Of a stretch of DNA of 64,000 nt, positions 27,821 to 35,991 are shown piece after piece; the first letter of the stretch is position 1; each line of letters opens with the position of its first letter. Origin of the DNA: Saccharomycopsis phalli (lineage: Eukaryota > Ascomycota > Saccharomycetes > Ascoideales > Saccharomycopsidaceae). The DNA is taken from assembly GCA_020342235.1 (NCBI GenBank), contig CP073217.1, positions 1,178,001 to 1,242,000 of the forward strand, read 5' to 3'. The notes under the pieces were generated by a model. That model was not told where the DNA came from. It saw only the letters and a program-made list of their open reading frames with translations, and did no database searches. The position numbers and the translations under genes are program-made.

Positions 27821-28126
27821 TTAGAATTTTAATTGGCCCAACAATTTCTTTGCAGGCTCCACGTCTTCATTTATGTCATTGGATTTCAAACTCTCTTGCA
27901 AGATTTTAGCATGCTCCTTGACTTTTCCTTGAATTGCTGGTATCATTTTGGTGCTCTCTTGCAAGATCTCAACCTGTTTCTTCAACTCATACTCATCCGA
28001 CTTTGGATCGGCCTTTAACTTGTTAACCACTTGTTGCTGCTCCTCTAATTCTTCCCGATAAAGCTTCTCTTCTTTAATTAACCGCTCCAACGCGCGGGTT
28101 TTGATTTGTAAAGGAGTAGGTGCCAT
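27821..28126 (-). CDS. RBL2: Tubulin-binding cofactor A
   Basis: A small helical chaperone that binds beta-tubulin (Rbl2/TBCA). 101 residues from the Met at 28126 (MAPTPLQIKTRALERLIKEE, against MAPTQLDIKVKALKRLTKEE in S. cerevisiae); the open frame extends 16 codons upstream without similarity. It forms a three-helix coiled-coil throughout (YREELEEQQQVVNKLK, KKQVEILQESTKMIPAI). Length is as usual for the family. Confidence 0.93.
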   Translation of the reverse strand: MAPTPLQIKTRALERLIKEEKLYREELEEQQQVVNKLKADPKSDEYELKKQVEILQESTKMIPAIQGKVKEHAKILQESLKSNDINEDVEPAKKLLGQLKF

Positions 28127-28563
28127 TGATTCTTGCACAATTGCCAATGTAATACAACTATTTACACAGGTCAATACCTGATACCCGTATCTATGGTATA
28201 TAACCGAGAGCAGGGTAACATGTCAGAAAAACTATAAAAGGCACTTTCAAACTTTTTTTTAAACTACAATCTTTATTTATAAAGTGCGGACAACCAAAAC
28301 ATTTCGTGTTACTTGTCGATCATTTTCCTACTGATATGGCAGGTGTCTAGTTTTTGGTGAGACCAAATTGGGAATCTTAATGCTCTTGTGATTTTTGTCT
28401 GTCGCCTCTAAGCTTGCAGTTAGATGGTATTGTGAAATCATGGGCTGGTATCTCATACAATTGTAATTTTTAAAATCATATTGAACCTACTTATGGTTGT
28501 ACACTATACAATTATAAGATATAACTTCCATTAATTATTGTGGTTATACTCTGATCCACGGAC
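28127..28563. other. Intergenic region, RBL2 promoter
   Basis: 437 bp between RBL2 and BNA1, both on the minus strand. AT-rich, with ACTATAAAAGG (about 28228) as a TATA-like element. No gene or repeat seen. Confidence 0.5.
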
Positions 28564-29112
28564 TTATTGGGGTTTGCTGTAGTTTAAAGTTGCACATTTT
28601 TTGCAAGTTCTCTTGTCCAAATCGCCGTCAAACTCTAGTATTCCGGTCTTGATATCCTGGCCCAAGTCTGACAAGTGGAACGACTTATTATAAAGCATGT
28701 TTTTGCACTTGGTGCAGTACCATCTGATTTGATCATTGAGGCCTTCTGGTCTGTCTTGCTCCAATACGATTCCAATGGTGTTTGCAGATCGAATTGGATT
28801 GTGAGGAACTTTGGGCGGAAGTAAAAACGAGTCGCCTTCTTTGATGATTATATCTTTGAAAATTGGAACTTCAGAATGGTCCTTGTTCAAATAGCCTGGA
28901 TCATTTTCAACAATCCGCAAGCACATGTCTCCCTTGTACATGTAAAACCATTCTGGAGTCTGGTTAACATGGAAATCAGTTCGTTCATTAGGGCCACCAA
29001 CAATCATCACCGTAAAACCTCCTTTGTGTAAACAAAAATTGTTAACTGGTGGCTTCAAGAGATGTTCATTCTCTTTCACCCATTTGTGAATATTAATTGG
29101 TTGTCCGATCAT
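28564..29112 (-). CDS. BNA1: 3-hydroxyanthranilate 3,4-dioxygenase
   Basis: Iron-dependent dioxygenase of the kynurenine route to NAD; makes the precursor of quinolinate. 182 residues, against 177 in S. cerevisiae. The cupin metal ligands are visible in [20 protein letters not shown] (His and Glu) and [11 protein letters not shown] (His). The C-terminal rubredoxin-like metal site has CTKC and CKKC. The N-terminus, [20 protein letters not shown], is typical. Confidence 0.96.
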   Translation of the reverse strand: MIGQPINIHKWVKENEHLLKPPVNNFCLHKGGFTVMIVGGPNERTDFHVNQTPEWFYMYKGDMCLRIVENDPGYLNKDHSEVPIFKDIIIKEGDSFLLPPKVPHNPIRSANTIGIVLEQDRPEGLNDQIRWYCTKCKNMLYNKSFHLSDLGQDIKTGILEFDGDLDKRTCKKCATLNYSKPQ

Positions 29113-29246
29113 AGCTACGCTACTATGACTATTATAAATGTTCTGGGGTGACTATTCACCCGTGCAGTCAGGTGACTGCATCTTGATATCGCGAGTGACT
29201 TGTGACCTTGATTACTTACTTGTTTGGAGCTTGAATTTCCACGCAA

Positions 29247-29805
29247 ATGACAACTGAAAGTTGTAAGTAGCACATACACGAGGATAGTTTGAGTATTGTA
29301 TATTAAATGGAGTACCAAGAAATTAACGTTAGATGAGTCTGCACTTCAGGAAGTGCCATTAGTTATATCGCCCTCTTACAACCCACCAAAACCCATAAAT
29401 TTGCCACTATCTTACAAATCGCTTCCAAGAGAGCTTCCTCTTTCTATATACTATTCCTATTATCAGAATAATCCTGCCGACACCGCACCAGAAACTATTC
29501 AGAGCAAATCCATTACCAGAGATATTGAGTCGTGGACTCAGCGAGTGGAAAATTTGAAGAAGGAAATCACTGGCTTTAATCAGGACAATGAGATCAAGTA
29601 TACACAGTGGCTTGATCTGAACATCAAGCGGTATGCGCCTGGATTTTTGGATTATGACATTGGTAACGGAGGGGTTTTGACACCGAAACGAGCTGTGTCT
29701 CCAGGAAACAATTTGACCCCGACCAACTCTACTACATTGCCAATATCTACGTCAAGCTCGTTTAATCAGTTGAATGAAGTTTTCCAAAATGTTTCCTTGA
29801 AGTAG
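29247..29805 (+). CDS. Uncharacterised small protein, spliced
   Basis: The main open frame has no usable ATG at its start. A 16-nt exon at 29247-29262 (MTTES plus one base), a 70-nt intron (29263-29332, GTAAGT...ATTAACGTTAG) and exon 2 at 29333-29805 give an uninterrupted 162-residue protein starting MTTESYESALQEVPLVI. It is soluble and Pro/Ser-rich, with a central conserved-looking part (SITRDIESWTQRVENLKKEI, then WLDLNIKRYAPGFLD) and a Ser/Thr-rich tail. I do not recognise the family. The splice model is inferred from the good donor and the branch/acceptor layout shared with other introns here. BUD32 follows 74 bp downstream. Confidence 0.65.
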
Positions 29806-29879
29806 GCGACGCTCAATAATTACTAAACGGACCACACGCATTAGTAGCGATTTTTCACGACCGAGTGTAGGGAAGCAAG

Positions 29880-30779
29880 ATGAGTAATGAGCAGGTGGCG
29901 GAGAAAATATTGGAGGGGTTTCAAGTGACGAAAATTTCACAGGGGGCTGAGGCATTAGTTTTCATATCTGATAAGCATCCGTACAATGACAGTAATTCCA
30001 AAACAATTATTAAGTTTCGCCCAAAGAAGCCGTATAGATATCCTACGCTTGATAAACAAATTATCAAGCAGAGAACTGTGCTGGAGTCAAAGGTACTTTA
30101 CAAGTTGTTCCAGTCTACCATACGTGAGACCAAAAAAAGCAAAGGGCCAAACAGTATTCTCAGAGGAGGTGTAAATTGTCCAAAGCTCTTGGGATTGGAC
30201 GTTGTGAATGGTCTTATATTTATGGAGCATGTGAACTTTAAGTTGCCAAACGGGAAGCCGTCGTCTTTGAAGAATTACTTTTGGTATTTAGAGAAGAAGT
30301 TTTCTGACAGTTTAGAGGAAAAGCTTACGGTCAAGAATTGTGATTCCATAGTTGAGTCCATGAAGCGTGAGCAGGTTGCCAGTTTGGATGAGACTGTTGA
30401 GGCGCTACTCAATATTGTAGGAGTGCAATTAGCCAATTTGCACTTGTTTAATTATATTCACGGGGATTTGACTAGTTCGAATATTGTTTTGAAGGATTTT
30501 GATGAACCTTACTTGATCGACTTTGGATTGTCGTACCTGTCTACGTTGGTGGAAGATAAAGCAGTGGACTTGTATGTGTTGGAGAAAGCTCTTGACAGTA
30601 CACACCCATTGTTCTCGAAGCAATACAACGAGTGGATCATTGCAGGATACAGAAAGGGGTATCAATTGAAAGGGCAGCGGGAAAATAACAAAAAATTGTA
30701 CCGGTCGCAGTTGGCAGATGTTGAAAAGAGGCTAGAGGCGGTGAGATTAAGAGGAAGAAAACGCAGTATGATAGGATAA
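29880..30779 (+). CDS. BUD32: KEOPS/EKC complex kinase Bud32
   Basis: Small atypical kinase/ATPase of the KEOPS complex, needed for t6A tRNA modification and telomere maintenance. 299 residues, longer than S. cerevisiae (261) through a loop near 80-150. Motifs: KFRPKKPYRYP with the ATP-binding Lys, catalytic YIHGDLTSSNIVL, LIDFGLSY, the family C-terminal VDLYVLEKAL and VRLRGRKRSMIG. A CTG codon occurs in RTV-CTG-ES, where homologs have Asn or Gln, which fits Ser rather than Leu decoding. Confidence 0.96.
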   Translation: MSNEQVAEKILEGFQVTKISQGAEALVFISDKHPYNDSNSKTIIKFRPKKPYRYPTLDKQIIKQRTVLESKVLYKLFQSTIRETKKSKGPNSILRGGVNCPKLLGLDVVNGLIFMEHVNFKLPNGKPSSLKNYFWYLEKKFSDSLEEKLTVKNCDSIVESMKREQVASLDETVEALLNIVGVQLANLHLFNYIHGDLTSSNIVLKDFDEPYLIDFGLSYLSTLVEDKAVDLYVLEKALDSTHPLFSKQYNEWIIAGYRKGYQLKGQRENNKKLYRSQLADVEKRLEAVRLRGRKRSMIG

Positions 30780-30828
30780 TAAATGGCTATATTTTGTGTC
30801 GAGTACTATATACATGTATGGATTTGAG

Positions 30829-31239
30829 CTAGTTTTCCGGATTAATCAACTCATATTGGTTCAATTCTTGCAATTTTTCTTGGTCCGTAGTGTACGCCAT
30901 TACCGACAATCCCAAGGCTATTGCCGCTACTGAAGCCGTTAAGATGTTGATTATTTTTGAACCAGCGTTTTGTCTCGACGTCTCTTCGGCAAGCCGAGGC
31001 CCCCATTCTCCAAAAGAGATGTAGTAACTTGCTCTCTTCTCGTCACTGGTCAAGTTCTTCCAGGAGTCGTGCTGTTTATCCAGAAGGAAGTCGACTACTT
31101 GTTCCTGTTCTTCTTTTTTAAGCCGGGCCCATGTGGAATTAATATTCTTTAAATTGTAAGTTGAGAGAAGCCTGCGGCAAGGAGTCGAGTAGATTGGCAA
31201 TCTGACAAGGGGGCGTAATCTGGTAAACATGGGGTACAT
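30829..31239 (-). CDS. Cytochrome c oxidase subunit IV/Cox5-like protein
   Basis: A mitochondrial protein of the COX IV (Cox5) family, 136 residues from the Met at 31239 or 133 from 31230; the frame is open to 31338. It has a basic presequence (MFTRLRPLVRLPIYSTPCRRLLS), then WARLKKEEQEQVVDFLL, WKNLTSDEKRASYYISFGEWGPR (the family signature), and one membrane span (IINILTASVAAIALGLSVMAY). The C-terminus ends soon after the span and lacks the usual Cox5 tail with NxEWQ. It may be a diverged subunit or a COX IV-like relative such as Gep7. Confidence 0.6.
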   Translation of the reverse strand: MYPMFTRLRPLVRLPIYSTPCRRLLSTYNLKNINSTWARLKKEEQEQVVDFLLDKQHDSWKNLTSDEKRASYYISFGEWGPRLAEETSRQNAGSKIINILTASVAAIALGLSVMAYTTDQEKLQELNQYELINPEN

Positions 31240-31753
31240 ACTGGAGATTGGAACAAATTTCTTGAAGGATTGGCAATCAGCATGCATGAAGAGCCCCATT
31301 TTATAAAATTTGCCCAGTGTAAATATCGCGGCGTTCATATTGGTAGTAATTTCAAGATTAATTTAAATTCTAAATGGATATATCGAGTCTGGGACCTGGG
31401 TCATGGGATATGTTAATACTGTGTGATTATTTGTACAATGGTGCACTGCTTAATAAAGTGAAAAAAAAATTAGTCTTTTACCCATTCTAGGTTGAAAAAT
31501 TGTAAACTATAAATTTATTGTCAATTAGAAACACAACTGTATAATAGCTACCTAAATCTGTTTGAAAACAAGATGGCTTTTGGAAACTAAACGACTTTTG
31601 AAACCAAACGACTTTTGAAAACCAGACAACTTTTAAGATTGTACAACTTTGCAATACAGTGATAATCGGCGTTGAATAACTTATAGAAACCAAACAACTA
31701 CAATATTTATTGACTAATAAAGACTAAAGGGGTATAATATTCTATGGCTAAAC
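31240..31753. other. Intergenic region between COX5-like and PHO13
   Basis: About 510 bp without a gene. It contains a short tandem repeat (31570-31650) and otherwise AT-rich sequence near the 3' end of PHO13. Confidence 0.5.
31570..31650. repeat. 17-18-bp tandem repeat, about 4 units
   Basis: Units of the type AACGACTTTTGAAACCA, progressively diverged to both sides (GATGGCTTTTGGAAACT at the left, ACAACTTTTAAGATTGT at the right). It lies about 100 bp beyond the PHO13 stop. Confidence 0.75.
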
Positions 31754-32650
31754 CTATTGGTTCAAGAGTTCAAATAAATCTCCCAATTTATTGGCGTAAA
31801 AGAGAGGCGCGCCTTGCTGTTGAAGAACAGTTTCTTCCTTCTCAATTCCAGTCAAGACTAACAAGGTACCCAATCCTCCGTCACTGCCAAATTTCATATC
31901 AGTGTTCAATCTATCACCGACCATAAGAGATCGTTTAACGTCCAAGTGGTGCTCTGCATTGATGGCACTAAGTAAGTTCATGCTTGGCTTTCCGCAAACA
32001 AGTGGCTCTCTTCCCGAGGAAAACGAGACAGACGCAATGATTGAGCCCGCACCTGGTAAGATCTTACCGTGACTAGGAAAGGTTGAGTCGATGTTGGTTG
32101 CCAAATATTGAACATCCGGATTCTGGAGGTATTGAAGAGTGAATGCCAACTTATGGTAGTTAATCTCAGGGTCCAAGCCAACAATCACTGCTCCAACATC
32201 CTTGTCTATAATTTGAAACTTTGGATCGTTATCATGGAATGGGGTATTCAATTCTGGATCAGTTCCGCCAATTGACTTAATTCCCAACTCGGCCAACTCA
32301 TCATGGATCCCCTGTGCACCACAAACCCACACCTTCTTTGTCTTGTCAAAGTTCAATACCTTGTCCAAATAGACACTAGTCGCGTATGCTGACCCGTAAA
32401 TATCCGTCTTGGTAACAAAATCAATGCCCAAGTCAGTGAACTTTTTAAGGTACTGCTCTCTGGACTTGGTGGCATTGTTGGTAACAAAGATCAACTTCTT
32501 GCCTCTACTCTTGAGAAGTTGAAGGGTCTCCACCACCTTTGGAAGCAAATGTGTGCCTAACCACAATACTCCGTCGCAGTCAAAAAGAAAGTTGTCATAC
32601 TGATCTAGAATCGCTTCCACATCCTTCTTGGTGGTGATTTTATGTGGCAT
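31754..32650 (-). CDS. PHO13: HAD phosphatase Pho13 (4-nitrophenylphosphatase)
   Basis: A 298-residue HAD-family phosphatase; Pho13-type enzymes clear toxic side products such as 2-phospho-L-lactate and 4-phosphoerythronate. Motifs: FDCDGVLWLG with the nucleophile Asp (about residue 24), motif II VTNNATKS, CGKPSMNLL with the motif III Lys, and VGDRLNTDMKFG with the Mg-binding Asp. Length is normal for the family (312 in S. cerevisiae). A CACGTG at 32727-32732 lies 77 bp before the ATG. Confidence 0.94.
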   Translation of the reverse strand: MPHKITTKKDVEAILDQYDNFLFDCDGVLWLGTHLLPKVVETLQLLKSRGKKLIFVTNNATKSREQYLKKFTDLGIDFVTKTDIYGSAYATSVYLDKVLNFDKTKKVWVCGAQGIHDELAELGIKSIGGTDPELNTPFHDNDPKFQIIDKDVGAVIVGLDPEINYHKLAFTLQYLQNPDVQYLATNIDSTFPSHGKILPGAGSIIASVSFSSGREPLVCGKPSMNLLSAINAEHHLDVKRSLMVGDRLNTDMKFGSDGGLGTLLVLTGIEKEETVLQQQGAPLFYANKLGDLFELLNQ

Positions 32651-32755
32651 CTTCGTCCGGTTGTCGAATGGGTTAATTAGCGTCGCTGGCTATCAGCAGT
32701 TGCAATTACGGGGCACATAACCACGGCACGTGCATTTGCTATACATGTGCGAAGC

Positions 32756-34174
32756 TCACTCGACCTTGATGTGGGTTTGTCCAATCTTCAATTTGAGCTT
32801 CGTTTGGGGTGACATTTTTATATTCTTCAATGTATTTGTTTGATCGATTTCAATATGCGATATATTTGTCTTTGAAATATCAATGTCTTGCAAATTTGGA
32901 AAGCATGCAAAGCAAATGTTTGCTAGTGTGCTGTTGTACAGTAGATCCAACCGTTGTAATACACCAAAGACACAACTGCTCACATTTCTAATATTGTTTC
33001 CACCACAATATAATTCTTTCAAGGTGTGGGCCAGATTATCTAGATTCTCTAAGTAGTTAATTTTATTATAGCCCACGTCAAGAATTGTCAATTGCATGTT
33101 TTCGGTTTCCTTAATGTGTTTGATTTGATTCCGTCGTAGATACAATTCCTTCAAGTCACTTAGTCCACGTATGCTACTAATCAGAAGGATCCTGTTGTGA
33201 CTAAAGTCTAGCGACTTGAGTATTGTAAACGAATTAACTTCCCTGGGGATGGAAAGAAATTGATTACTACTGAAGTTTGCGGTAACCAAGTTAGGTAGAG
33301 AGAAACCATCAAGATTAGAAATTAGGTTGGAGCTCAAGTCAATATACTCTAGACTGGGTAGGGCAACTTTGCTCCTGCTAGAAGAGAAGTTACAACTTGA
33401 TATTGTTAGTCTCTCTAAATTTGGAAATTCCTTGTCTGTCAATATGAGCTGTGGCTCTACCACGCAGTCGACAATCTTTAAACGCTTAACAAAATGTAAA
33501 TGGTTAAGCATATTTATCCTGCCATACAACATTCTTTCACCGTGATTCAATTCTAGCTCCTCTACTGGCCACGATTGGCCATACTTTGTTTTGGCCTTAA
33601 AAATAGCAGGTGTCAACCATGCACTATGCGATAACCGTACAATTGTTACCTTCTTTGGAGCAGAAAAGGACTTAAATCTTCCAATGGAGTGATATTCTTT
33701 CAATGGGGCTCTTGCCATAAAACGGGTTATTACATCGTTACAAGGCTGTGAATGATACACGCTGTGCTTTGCCGTCTGACAAATGGCAACCTCAACATAT
33801 TCTGTGATCCAGTCATGCTTTACAATCTCAAGGATATGCTGATCATAAAATGGAGGTGGATTTGCTTGATTGAACAATGGAGTTAAGCGAATGCTGCCAT
33901 TTGGGTAGTGCAATATTCTGATTCTTCTGAAAAGCCATGACTTATACGTCTGCCATACTCGATTGCCTATACCTGGAGCCAATAGAAGATAATCACGCTC
34001 ATTTTGAAATACTTTGCTAAATATAACTTCCAAATTATCACATTCAAATATTCTCAAGAGTATTTCTGAAGGTAAACTTTCCAACTGCTCCTTCATCAGT
34101 GGTACAATGTGTGAAAAATAAAATTTCTGTTCCTGCAGAAAGGCATCAAGGGCTTCTACCAAAGATACTACCAT
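32756..34174 (-). CDS. F-box/leucine-rich repeat protein
   Basis: 472 residues. An F-box-like segment lies near 30-50 (LESLPSEILLRIFEC); the middle (about 70-230) is not recognised; a leucine-rich repeat region covers about 230-460 with units such as LEYIDLSSNLISNL, LKSLDFSHNRILLI, LKELYLRRNQIKHI and LTILDVGYNKINYL. This is the layout of substrate receptors of SCF ubiquitin ligases. Families of such F-box/LRR proteins occur in CTG-clade yeasts; I cannot assign an ortholog or substrate. It starts just after ALG9, with 27 bp between the ALG9 stop and this ATG. Confidence 0.72.
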   Translation of the reverse strand: MVVSLVEALDAFLQEQKFYFSHIVPLMKEQLESLPSEILLRIFECDNLEVIFSKVFQNERDYLLLAPGIGNRVWQTYKSWLFRRIRILHYPNGSIRLTPLFNQANPPPFYDQHILEIVKHDWITEYVEVAICQTAKHSVYHSQPCNDVITRFMARAPLKEYHSIGRFKSFSAPKKVTIVRLSHSAWLTPAIFKAKTKYGQSWPVEELELNHGERMLYGRINMLNHLHFVKRLKIVDCVVEPQLILTDKEFPNLERLTISSCNFSSSRSKVALPSLEYIDLSSNLISNLDGFSLPNLVTANFSSNQFLSIPREVNSFTILKSLDFSHNRILLISSIRGLSDLKELYLRRNQIKHIKETENMQLTILDVGYNKINYLENLDNLAHTLKELYCGGNNIRNVSSCVFGVLQRLDLLYNSTLANICFACFPNLQDIDISKTNISHIEIDQTNTLKNIKMSPQTKLKLKIGQTHIKVE

Positions 34175-34201
34175 TACTAATTACAACCAGCTATATAGTA
34201 C

Positions 34202-35902
34202 TTATTTAGAGACTTTGTTTCGCTCCAATAGACAATAGTTATGATACACCAATTCGGTCTTCAAGTATTTGTCCCACAGTCTTGGGAAGTAAAGCACCCT
34301 ACCAATTCCTCTACTTTCCTGAGTATTGATGAATTTCTCACAATGAACCACGCGCCAGCTCGGGTTTACTGTACCATCCTTCATTATTAAGCTAGGCTCT
34401 GCCAATTCTTCGTTAGCCGGTTCGTCAATGTCCACGTAGTATTGACACTCGTCAATCGGAACTACCTTTCCTTCATCGAAGATATTTTTGTTATTCATTC
34501 CTCTTGGCAAAGAGGAAATCGATTCGATCTTGCTTACATTTTCGTCAAAGTCGCCTGGCAATAATCCGTCAAACCCAGAGCGTACAAACCGCATTCGCGA
34601 CGTTTTTGGTAGAAACATCGACGACGGGAATCTGTACCATTCTCTGCCCGTACAAACGTTGCCCGGGGTTTTGATGTGGCTGTATACACGGAGTGGGGCC
34701 AGGTAGTCGTTTGCCAATAGAATAGATCTCAGGATGGAAATGGAAAGCACGACAGCAAATATCCCAATGAACGCCAATTTCCTCAAATTCTTGTGGACAA
34801 ACGTTCCTGCAATATGAACAAACAAAGCAGCAGATGTCATAATGAAGGGGTATGCTGGGTATAAGAATCTCTCTTCTTTGTGAGGCTGGCTGAAGAACAC
34901 TGCAGACCAGACAAGTAATGGGCATACGAGAAGCAACACCAAAGGCACTGTGACTTTGTCCATATCCGATTTATATTTCGAGTTGTTTTGTTTTATGCTT
35001 TTTGACATTGTCAGTTTGACGTATACAAGCAACGGAGATGCAGCTCCTAAGTAGGCAAACACGGCAATGAGATTGAAGTTCAATAGCAAATTCAAAATGT
35101 AGTAGGAGAATGGTTCGGTGCCAAATATATTTGGACCCGAGCTTTCATCGGCGGATATAACATTGTATAGAACAATATTGAGCGGAACAACAGAAAGTTT
35201 TTTATAAAAAGCACTGTCCACCGCTACAATGGCTGCCAACATGCCCAATGCTATTGCAGCAGACATTATTGCAAAACGAAAAGTTATGGCAAAGTTCAGC
35301 AGAAATAACACATAGCAAACAAAGGGAACTGCGAGAACTAAACTGAAGGGCCAGCCTAGTAACCCAGCGACGCTAAACCAGAAGATCGCCAAGTAAGCCA
35401 GTTTTAGTCTCTTGGAGAAGTAGTATTCCACGACATTGTATGTGCTGAACAAATTGCACATCAATGCAAATGACGAGGGCAACAACTCAACTGCGGCATG
35501 TGACATCCCAGTGCTTACCCCGCTAAAGAAGAGAAACCAGTTGGCTACTCCAGGGCCCACTCGTTTTTTGATGCGAGCATACAAGTGCAACTCACCTGCC
35601 AAAACGGCATACGCAAGAAATAGCCGGAGAAAATAAAAGCAATACTCTGGGGGAAATGCACTGAAACTATCAATAACCTTTGATAGAGGGAATAGCACGC
35701 AATAGTATGGTAGCAAGTAAGCCCATGACCGGATGGAGTATTCGGGAGAATACTCCCAGGTCTGCTTACCAAAGCCCCGGAGCAAGAAATTCAAAGGCTC
35801 CCAGTAATTGAAGACCTCGTCACAGTCGGGTATTATCTGGTTGAGAGCAGACCATATTCGAATCGCCGCGAGCAAAAGTATCTTTACCTTGTCGAGATAC
35901 AT
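34202..35902 (-). CDS. ALG9: Dolichol-linked alpha-1,2-mannosyltransferase Alg9
   Basis: ER-membrane GT22 enzyme that adds two luminal mannoses to the lipid-linked oligosaccharide for N-glycosylation. 566 residues, against 555 in S. cerevisiae. The first luminal loop holds the acidic motif IIPDCDEVFNYWEPL (about 23-37) and TWEYSPEYSIRSWAYL, both diagnostic. Many membrane spans follow, and PHKEERFLYPAYPF (about 340) is a GT22 landmark. The hydrophilic C-terminal third ends in LLERNKVSK, a lysine-containing tail as in ER proteins. Confidence 0.95.
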   Translation of the reverse strand: MYLDKVKILLLAAIRIWSALNQIIPDCDEVFNYWEPLNFLLRGFGKQTWEYSPEYSIRSWAYLLPYYCVLFPLSKVIDSFSAFPPEYCFYFLRLFLAYAVLAGELHLYARIKKRVGPGVANWFLFFSGVSTGMSHAAVELLPSSFALMCNLFSTYNVVEYYFSKRLKLAYLAIFWFSVAGLLGWPFSLVLAVPFVCYVLFLLNFAITFRFAIMSAAIALGMLAAIVAVDSAFYKKLSVVPLNIVLYNVISADESSGPNIFGTEPFSYYILNLLLNFNLIAVFAYLGAASPLLVYVKLTMSKSIKQNNSKYKSDMDKVTVPLVLLLVCPLLVWSAVFFSQPHKEERFLYPAYPFIMTSAALFVHIAGTFVHKNLRKLAFIGIFAVVLSISILRSILLANDYLAPLRVYSHIKTPGNVCTGREWYRFPSSMFLPKTSRMRFVRSGFDGLLPGDFDENVSKIESISSLPRGMNNKNIFDEGKVVPIDECQYYVDIDEPANEELAEPSLIMKDGTVNPSWRVVHCEKFINTQESRGIGRVLYFPRLWDKYLKTELVYHNYCLLERNKVSK

Positions 35903-35991
35903 GTTGTATATGATACGTATTGTAATTTTTCACGCAGTCTTCCATTGTTGTTGCAGGAAGCTACATGCACACCCATCCATATAATAATACA

